Source: Casuarius casuarius
Lineage: Eukaryota > Chordata > Aves > Casuariiformes > Casuariidae
Length of the DNA: 64,000 nt
NCBI GenBank assembly: GCA_003342895.1
Contig: PTFA01000495.1
Span: 155,770-219,769, forward strand
Direction: 5' to 3'
The notes under the pieces were generated by a model. It ran no database searches, was not told where the DNA came from, and worked only from the letters and a program-made list of their open reading frames with translations. A program made the translations under genes and the position numbers. Positions 56,870-64,000 of the stretch are shown here, one piece after another; within the stretch, counting starts at the first letter, position 1, and each line of letters starts with the position of its first letter.

Positions 56870-56875
56870 TTTAAT
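56870..56875 (-). terminator. CCDC9: CCDC9 polyadenylation signal ATTAAA
   Basis: The common variant ATTAAA reads on the minus strand about 460 bases after the CCDC9 stop. No AATAAA was seen nearer, so the 3' UTR probably ends near 56850. Confidence 0.5.
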
Positions 56876-57335
56876 ACAGGACAGACAGACTTACAGACAT
56901 TGCTAAGTGCCTCAGACTGCCCGGATCCCCCTGCCCACAGGGGCCAGTTTCCCCACCAAAGCAGGCTCCCGGCTAGCACAGCAGAGCCAGCACTCACAAC
57001 CCAAGTCCCCAACAGCCCCTGACATCTGGGGGTGGCCTGGCTGAGAGCACAGGAAGCTCCTGGGATTTGAGACCCAGGTTCTGACCCCGCTGCTGGGACT
57101 GCAGAAGGGACGGGAAGAGCTCAGAGCCCCAGCAGACTCCATGCAGCCTGTTCCCATTGCACAGAGATCCCAGGAGCAAGCACTGCAGCTCCAGGGTGAC
57201 CGCAGGCCCGCGTGAGCGCAGGAGGCAGGCGAGTCAGTCTGCAGCGTGAGCATCAGAGCCGGCAAGCACCACCCAGAAGTGGGAAGGACAGACAAGACAG
57301 AGCACGAAGCCCAGAGGGTGCAGGAGTCAGTCCCA

Positions 57336-60300
57336 TTAGTGGCCAGCTGGAGAGGGCGAGTTCTTACGGAAACGCACCCGCTCAAAGTCTGTGATTTCCA
57401 CCGTGCCAGGAGCAGCCTCTGCGTCTTGCTCATGGGGCAAAGCCTGGGGTCCTGGGGAGAGAGCAGAGAGGGGACTGAACCCCTGATGAGGCAGCAGGCT
57501 CACAGGAGCCCTCCCTGGGCACCGGACCCCACAATCAGGCCAGCACCCAAAGTGGGGAGGCTCGCCCACCCCTGCAGAACCTTCTACTACCCTCACCACC
57601 TTGTGTCTCATCCTCTGGGGCAGTTGGGGGGCTCCTGGCCGCCTCTTCCAGCTTCTCTGAATCTCCCAAGGCCTCCTGCTCTGTGGCTGACCTTGCTTCC
57701 TCCTGCTGCAGGAGCTCTGCAGGGTTCCGCACCCCCCGGGGGGCCTCGGCCAGCTCCACGGAGCTCGGTGCTGAGGGAGAGACCAGGACTGGGCATGAGG
57801 AGGGCCCCGCTCAGCCCCTTCCCCTCTGCTGTCAACCCAGGCCCGAGCCCGGGTCAGGTCCATGCACGCCCAGCCTGCAGAAGAGGAGGACCCATCCTAC
57901 CTCCTCTCCCCCCCTTACCTGCAGTCTCTCCGGATGCCCCTCTCAACTGGGCTGGGGGGGCAGAGGGGCCTGGCGAGGGGCTGTCCCCCAGGCTGCTGCG
58001 GGGAGAGGCCAGGTCCATCTCCTCGCCCCAGTCCGAGACAGGCTGGTGGCCCTCCACGGGGGAGAAGGGGCTCAGGGACTTGCTTGCCCCCCCGCCAGGG
58101 CTGGGCGCCACAGGGGGCATGCGCAGCCTGGGAGCCACGGCCTGCCCAGCCTTCGGGGGACGCTGGGCTTTGGGGGATGCACTGGGGGGTGCTTCATCCT
58201 CGCCCGATGACCCAGGGCTGTCTTCCTCCTCCTCCTCCTCACTGACATCCTCCCACTGGTCCTCATCTTCCTCAGGGTTCAGGGAAGGCTGAGGCTCTGG
58301 GAAGGCTGTACTTGCCAGTTCATCCACCTGCCGACACAGAGAAAGGACCATTTGAGGCAGAAAAAGGTGATGCACCAAGGCCAGGGACTGCTGGACACAG
58401 CCTGTTGCTGGACCCCCATGGGCTCTGCTCCAGAGCATTTTACCTTCTGCCCCAAGCCTTCAACTCTCGCTGCTGCTGCTGCCAGCGGCTCCTTCTCCTC
58501 CCAGCGGTTGTCATGCATACTGGAGAGGAGGAAGAGCATCAGAGCAAAAGCTTCACTGCGGCCCCCACCCGCCAAGCGCCCCAGCTCGCCAGAGAGCACC
58601 CCAGGCACCCCAACCTGTAAGACTTGGCCCCCGTTCCCTGGCTCCGTCCGCGGCCCCGTCCCTTTCTTCTCCGCTCTGTGCGATGCGGGGACAGGAACTC
58701 CCCGAAGGTAGGCGGCTTGGGCGGGCGCTTGTTCTCATCTGCAGCAGGAGGGGAGACTTGCTGGAACACCGCTCGAGGCCTCGGCCCAGACTGGCACCTT
58801 GCCCTGCTCAGCTGCCCAACACACGCCCTTGTCCTGCCCTGTCTCCCCCTCAGGCCCCACAGAAAGCTACAAACTCACCCTGTCTGCTGCCCCCTTCCAG
58901 GCCCGGTGCTGCTGCAGAGCCCTCCTTGAACCTAAGACAGATAGGGACAAGTGAGACAGAGGACACTACGTCTCCCAAGGGGTCTGAGCTCAGCCCAAAC
59001 CAACCTCTTCCCCCAGCTCAGCCCACAGGAGCCACCCCCCAGTCCAGCCCCCTGCAATGGGGGCAGTCCCCCTTCTCCACATACATCGTGTCTGTTTTCT
59101 CGGCATCCCACTCCCGGCGCCACTGGCCCGTGGGTTTGCGGTGACGCGCCAGGCGCTCCTGGTCTATCTGCTCCCGCTCCTTCTTCCAGCGCACATACTC
59201 CGCTCGCTCGCGGCCCGTCATGGACAGCGTCATGTCCAGTGTCCCCCCGGGCTTCGGGCCAGACCGGCGGCCCTGGGGGGAGACACAGGTCAACACGACA
59301 GGAGCCAGAAACCCCCACGAGGCCAAATCCTGCCCCAGCATCTCCAACCATGTCCGATACCCACCCCAGGACCACCAATGCCTATAGGGAGGAGGAAGCA
59401 GCCATGTGAGGGACCCATAAACTTCCCTAGCTTCCCCCAAAGTTGCAGCTCTTCACAGCTCAAGATGCCTCTCTTTTCCACCACAAAAGCCCCATCCAGG
59501 GCGGCACCCCATCCTCTCCCTGCGAGGTACGTACAGGGCCCTGCCAGGCCTTCTCGCGCTCCATGCCCGTCTTGACCTTGTCGAAGTCCGCCCCTCCCCA
59601 GTTGCGGATGTGCCGCCTGCTCCCCTCCTTGCGGTCAGCGTCCTGGAAGGGGCCGCTGCGCCGCGGGTCATCCAGGAAGTTGCGCACTGGGTTCTTCTCA
59701 TGCAGCCCGTCCTGAGCGAGGGGCAGAAGGGGACGCCGTCACCTCGCATCCCCAAAGCCAGGCGAGCAGCATCTCCCCACACACACCATCAGCCTCCTGC
59801 CCCGGCAGCGCCCTCCCTGGCTCACCCGCTGGTTTCGTTCGTACTCCGCGATCTTCTCCATCTCCTCGTTCATCTTCTCAATGTTCTGGCGCCTCCGCTC
59901 TTCCCACTCCTGGTGAGGGTGGGATGATGAGAGCATAACCAGGAAAAAACAGTTCCTCCCAGGACACACAACACCCCGCACCACTCCCTGCCCAGGCCTC
60001 ACACGTGGAGCTTTTAGCAGGGAAGACACCCTGCACCATCAGAGTATCTTCTTGTGCAGGTTCCCTCGCGACCCCACGGCGAACCGCAGCTTCCCTCGCG
60101 ACCCCACGGCAAGCCCACATGCACCACGCCAGCTCCGACACCCACCTTGGACTTCCTGTCGGGGCCGGCATCTCCCGCCGTCGCTAGACCAGCCGCCCCC
60201 TGGCCCCGTGACCGGCGGCCACGTCCGCCGCGCTCTCCCAGGGACGTGCCGTCCCCTCCAGTCCCTTCCCAGACAGGGTCACCGGGAGGCTCCGCCCGCG

Positions 60301-61848
60301 GGGACCGGCTGGAGGGACGCAGGCCTGCGCGCCCCGAGCCACGGGGAGCACCGCTGCGGCCGGACTTGGGGGCGCCAGGAGACTTCCTGCCGCTGACAAC
60401 ACGCCTCTCCTGGGGGAGAGAAGGGCAAGGCACTGGGCTCAGCGACAGCTGCCCGCTGACGCCCGCCCTTCTCCCGACTCCCCCAGCCCACAGCACACCC
60501 TGCCCCACGGACCGTCTCTCCCAGCCCCGATCCCCCCCACTCACCCCAGGGGAGAGCATGACCTGGACAGTGATGGAGAGATCCTTGTCCACCCATTTCC
60601 GCTCAGGCTCGCCCTCGGCAGGCCGCACCCGGCGCAGAGCCGTCACTGCGATGCCCTCCTGCTCCGCTTTCTTCCGGTCCTCCTCGATCTCCTGCAGAGA
60701 GGACACAGGCATAAGCGGGGCCCAGCTGGGACAGACCCCCATCTCCTCCAGGGACCCTCATGGGCCTGCCCAGGCCTCCTCCACCACCTTGCTCCTCCCC
60801 ACACATTTGGGCAACGAGCAGAGTCCTGAGTTCACAGAGGACAACCTTCCCCCACAAGGAGGGGGTTTCCGGGCCCTGCAGGCAGTCTCTGCCCTACAAA
60901 TCTCTCAACAGGACGGATGAGACCAGACACGGCCTTCTCAGCCCATCAGTTCCTGAGTTGTCGCCTTCCCCAGGGTTTAGGGGAGACAAGGGACAGGAAC
61001 CGCCCCCTGCCAGGCCACCACCCTGCAAACCCAGTTACGTAAGAGGCCCAGCGCTAAGCCACAGCAAGGGATTAGGGGCTGTAAGTGCCTTAACGCGCTC
61101 TGCCTCCGCATAAGCAGGACATCGGAGGGGCACACACAGCCCTGGCGTGGGATGGTGCAGGAGCACACACTGCGGGCATGGGGCCCAGGCTGGTTCCTGC
61201 CGGGTGCTCGGCCCTGGCCCCCCGCACCTGGTAGCGCTTGATGAGGGCCTCATTCTTCTTGCGCAGCGCCTCAATGCGCTTGTCCAGCTCCGCGTCCTTC
61301 TCCTCCTTCGACTTCAGATCCAGCGTGGCCGACTGCAGGAATGGCAGCAGGCTGAGCGAGGGTCCCCAGACCCAGACCCACAGCAAGGCTGGGACCCCCA
61401 ACCCGGCCCCAGGACAGACACAGATGTGGACAACCTCCCAGTGCTCCTCCCCCCAGCCCAGGACACCCCACCCCGGCCTGGGCCTCCCCCACGCCCAGAC
61501 CTGCGCAGCGCAGCCCCCAGCCAGGCCTTAGGGCCCCGAAACCGCCCCACAAGACCCCCCTGGCCAGGTCCGGACCCCAAACCCGGCCCCACACAGAGAC
61601 CCTCAAACCCGGCCCGGGGACCCCGGCCCGGCCCAGAACAGGACGCCCGAACCCGCCCCACAGGAACCCCCTGGCCGGGTCCGGACCCCAAACCCGGCCC
61701 ACGCCCGGGGGCCCCCAGGCTGGGCCCGGCCTGGCCCCCGCCCGAGACCCCCAAACACCGCCTCGACCTCGACCCCGACCCCGGCTCCGGCGCCGGACCG
61801 AGACAGCCCCCGCCCCCCAGCCAGCCCGGCCGCCCCCGCGCTCACCAT
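57336..61848 (-). CDS. CCDC9: CCDC9, coiled-coil domain protein 9 (complete, 13 coding exons)
   Basis: Probable exon-junction-complex-associated RNA-binding protein. Coding exons, 5' to 3': 61848-61846 (ATG only), 61332-61228, 60691-60545, 60409-60146, 59909-59826, 59711-59535, 59272-59085, 58931-58879, 58738-58615, 58519-58444, 58327-57919, 57770-57597, 57451-57336. These sum to 1920 bp (639 aa; human 531). The N-terminus SATLDLKSKEEKDAELDKRI and IEALRKKNEALIKRY forms the coiled coil. An Arg/Gly-rich segment follows, then EWEERRRQNIEKMNEEMEKI, the DMTLSMTGRERAEYVRWKKE block, HRKPTGQWRREWDAEKTD, RPPKPPTFGEFLSPH, and an acidic tail (WEDVSEEEEEED, PVSDWGEE). All match human CCDC9. The C-terminus differs from human and ends in two extra exons (ITDFERVRFRKN). 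Weak or unusual donors: GTACGT (exon 6), GTTGGG (exon 9), GTGCGG (exon 2). Confidence 0.96.
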
Positions 61849-62060
61849 CGCCGGGCCGGGCCGGGCCGGGCTCGCGGCGGGGACCCAGGCGACCCGACCC
61901 GCCCACTACCGCGCGCGAGCGACTTCCGCTTCCGGCCCGCGCAGGGATGGGGGCCTTAAAGGAGCCGCAGCCGCGGTGAGCGGCCCGGGGGTGGCGCGGC
62001 GCCTGGCGGCGCGGAGGAGCCACTGCAGGCGGCGCCGCTCCGGCAGGGCGGGACGGGCGC
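61849..62060. promoter_or_regulatory. CCDC9: CpG-island promoter and 5' UTR of CCDC9
   Basis: GC-rich, CpG-rich sequence directly upstream of the CCDC9 ATG, with no TATA box. ACTTCCGCTTCCGG at 61922-61935 holds two overlapping ETS-type (GABPA-like) sites, typical of TATA-less housekeeping and often two-way promoters. CCGGGCCGGGCC repeats sit between it and the ATG. Confidence 0.6.
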
Positions 62061-62070
62061 GCGCGCCGCC

Positions 62071-62760
62071 GTGTCCCCCTCCATGTCCCCTCTATGTCCC
62101 CCTCTATGTCCCTCTATACATCCCTCTGTATGTCCCTCTGTATGTCCCTCTTTATGTCTGTGCACACGTCCCCCATATGTCTGCGCATAAATCCCTCTAC
62201 ATCCTTCTATGTGTCCCTCTATACATCCATGCATATGTCCCCATGTGTCCCCCTATACGTCCCTCCATAATCCTCTATACATCTGCCCTTACATCCCTCT
62301 GTCTGTTCATCCGTACGTCCTTCTACGTGTCCCTCCCTCCTTCCATCCCTCTACATGTCTGTCCGTCCCTCTATATGTCTGTCCATCCATCTTTCCATCC
62401 ATCTCTCCATCTGTATGTCTGGCCGTCCACCCGTCTGCTCATCCATCCCTCTCCATCCGTCTCTCCATCCCTTTCTATCCTCCTTGTGCCTCTCCATCCT
62501 TGTCCTCTGTCCTCTGCCCACCTGTCTGTCCGTCCATCCCTCCCAGCCATCCCTCCCTCTGTCCGTCTCTCCTTCCTCCCTCCGTCCTTACATCTGACCC
62601 ACCCCTGCGTTCCTGCACCCTTCCCTCGACTTTCCCAGCCTGTCCCCCCACCTCTCCATCCCTCCGTCTGCCTGCCTGTCCCTCCATCCCTCCCGCCATC
62701 CCTCCGTCTGTCCTTCCCTCTATCCCTCCATCCGCCTGCCCGTCTGTCCCTCCGTCCCCC
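62071..62760. repeat. CT-rich minisatellite (TCCCTCTATG/TCCGTC type)
   Basis: About 690 bases of degenerate head-to-tail units built from TCCCTCTGTATG at the left, drifting to CCATCCCTCC and CCGTCTGTCC at the right. The plus strand is almost purine-poor, which creates long artefactual open frames on both strands. Confidence 0.9.
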
Positions 62761-63094
62761 TCCCCGCCGCCCTCGGCCCCGCCGCGCTCGCAGCCGCTGC
62801 CGCTCCGGCCCTCTGCACCCACGCTGCAGGGCGGAAGCACGCCACGCACACGTGCTCCCGCACATGCACCCGCCCGTCCGTGTTCACACGGGCGCAGCAG
62901 CTCGCACACGCGTGCCCTCGCACTCACGGCCCGCGCTCACCTGTGCACGTGGGCGCTGCCACCCGCGGGTGCAGCCACGCTTCGCGTGTGCCCCCCGGCA
63001 GAGCGCACAGCATGCACCTGCAAACACGCGTGCGCACACCCCTGCAAGCACACGGGCTCCCGCACGGGCATGCCGACCCTGTGCCGCGCGTCCC
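62761..63094. other. CpG-rich, CA/CG-dinucleotide-rich spacer
   Basis: Between the two minisatellites lies GC-rich sequence with alternating CACACG/GCGCAC runs. I see no exon with splice or family support. Confidence 0.4.
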
Positions 63095-63545
63095 TGTGCC
63101 CCTGCTTCCCCCATCCCTGCATCCCGTGTCCCTGTGTCCCTGCGTCCCCATGTCCCCATGTCCCTGTGTCCCTGCGTCCCCATGTCCCTGGGCTCCTGCA
63201 CCTCTGGGCCCCCACGTCCCCATCCCCCAGGGCCCCCACATCCCCGTGTCCCCACATGCCCGTGTCCCCATATCCCTGTGCTCCAGTGCCACTGTGTCCC
63301 TGCATCCCCATGTCCCTGTGTCCCTGTTTCCCAGGACCCTTGGGCCCCCTGTCCCCGCATCTGCATGTCCCCGTGTCCCTCCATCCCCGTGTCCCTGTGA
63401 CCCTGTGTCCCTGGGTCCCCAGTGTCCCCTTGTCCCCGCCGCCCCATGTCCCTGTATCCCCAGGACCCCATGTCCCTGTGTCCCTGGGCCCCTGCACCCC
63501 CCTGCCCCATGTCCTGCTGTCCCTGCGTCCTCGCGTCCCCGCATC
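63095..63545. repeat. CT/G-rich minisatellite (TCCCTGTG/TCCCCATG units)
   Basis: About 450 bases of 8-10-base units such as TCCCTGTG, TCCCTGCG and TCCCCATG in degenerate tandem order, distinct in unit from the array at 62.1-62.8 kb. Confidence 0.9.
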
Positions 63546-63780
63546 CCCACGCCATGGCCAGCGGTCCCCAGGGCCGGGCGGGGGGCGAGCGGGGGGCGAG
63601 CGGGGGCTGCCGGCGGTTCCCTGCCCGGCTGCTCCGCTGTTTCCATGGCAGCTCCTGGTCTGGCCGCGACGGCGGGCGGCGATTGGCTGCGCCCGCGCAG
63701 GGATGCAGGATGCAGGATGCAGGATGCGGCAGCAGCGGCGGCAGCAGCAGCATCCCGCGCTTTTGGGCACGGGAAGGGGG
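63546..63780. promoter_or_regulatory. CpG-rich block with inverted CCAAT box, possible promoter
   Basis: Very CpG-rich, with ATTGG (CCAAT on the minus strand) at 63682-63686, duplicated GGGGGGCGAGC runs, four tandem GGATGCA units at 63701-63727 and a CAG/CGG-rich stretch after them. It resembles a CpG-island promoter, perhaps of the next gene outside the window; no gene can be named. Confidence 0.3.
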
Positions 63781-63806
63781 TGGCAGGCAGGAGCCCCCCA
63801 GCCTAG

Positions 63807-64000
63807 GCAGGGTGTAACCCGGGGGGGGAGGTTGTGTACAGCAGGGTGTACTCCAGAGGGGTTGTGCGCAGCAGGGTGTACCCCAGCGGGGTTGTGCATG
63901 GACGGGTGTACCCCAGGAGGGGGTTGTGTGTGGCAGGGTGTACCCCAGCGGGGTTGTGCATGGCCGGGTGTACCCCAGGAGGGGTTGTGTGTGGCAGGGT
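63807..64000. repeat. ~31-bp minisatellite with alternating two-unit order, runs off window
   Basis: Units of 30-31 bases beginning CAGGGTGTACCCCAGC or CGGGTGTACCCCAGGA alternate, the first ending TTGTGCATGG and the second TTGTGTGTGG. At least six units are seen and the array continues past 64000. Confidence 0.9.

Noticed and set aside
61976..63400. 474-aa plus-strand open frame rich in Pro, Ser, His and Leu
   Set aside because: Translation of the two minisatellites; the periodic residues follow the DNA repeat.

Overview
Vertebrate nuclear DNA, most likely from a bird or other sauropsid. Three things point this way: split genes with compact GT-AG introns (16 coding exons of DHX34 in 6.2 kb, 13 of CCDC9 in 4.5 kb), GC-rich blocks alternating with AT-rich islands, and no mammalian SINE or LINE that I could recognise. 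The species call is an inference. Assembly gaps lie at 34494-34744 and 45331-45979, with single N bases at 16659, 21708, 47564 and 56138.

Right part (38.3-62 kb): a gene block on the minus strand, read right to left as CCDC9 (57336-61848), INAFM1 (54972-55265), C5AR1 (50409-51461), C5AR2 (46440-47456), DHX34 (38811-45049). This matches the order I know from human 19q13.32 (CCDC9-INAFM1-C5AR1-C5AR2-DHX34-MEIS3). I rebuilt all five genes exon by exon. DHX34 gives 1127 aa, CCDC9 639 aa, C5AR1 350 aa, C5AR2 338 aa and INAFM1 97 aa, all with open frames and consistent splice phases. The two outer multi-exon genes act in mRNA surveillance (DHX34 in nonsense-mediated decay, CCDC9 as a probable exon-junction-complex component). 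The two central GPCRs are the complement C5a receptors. Two extra spliced-looking exons at 55474-55725 belong to no gene I recognise.

Left part (1-38.3 kb): no protein-coding exon that I can support. MEIS3, expected here tail-to-tail with DHX34, is not visible. The stretch is a mosaic of AT-rich islands with many TAATTA-type motifs (candidate conserved regulatory elements), GC/CpG-rich blocks without a gene, and a few simple or tandem repeats.

Far right (62-64 kb): the CCDC9 promoter, then dense CT-rich minisatellites, a CpG-rich block, and a roughly 31-bp minisatellite that runs off the window end.

Main points of interest: a sharply bounded tract of about 340 bp with about 93% identity between C5AR1 and C5AR2 (100 bp of it identical), best explained by gene conversion, inside which the G-protein-coupling DR motif still differs (GDR in C5AR1, AHR in C5AR2); and a 63-bp tandem duplication that carries the apparent TATA box of C5AR1, with only the proximal copy intact.
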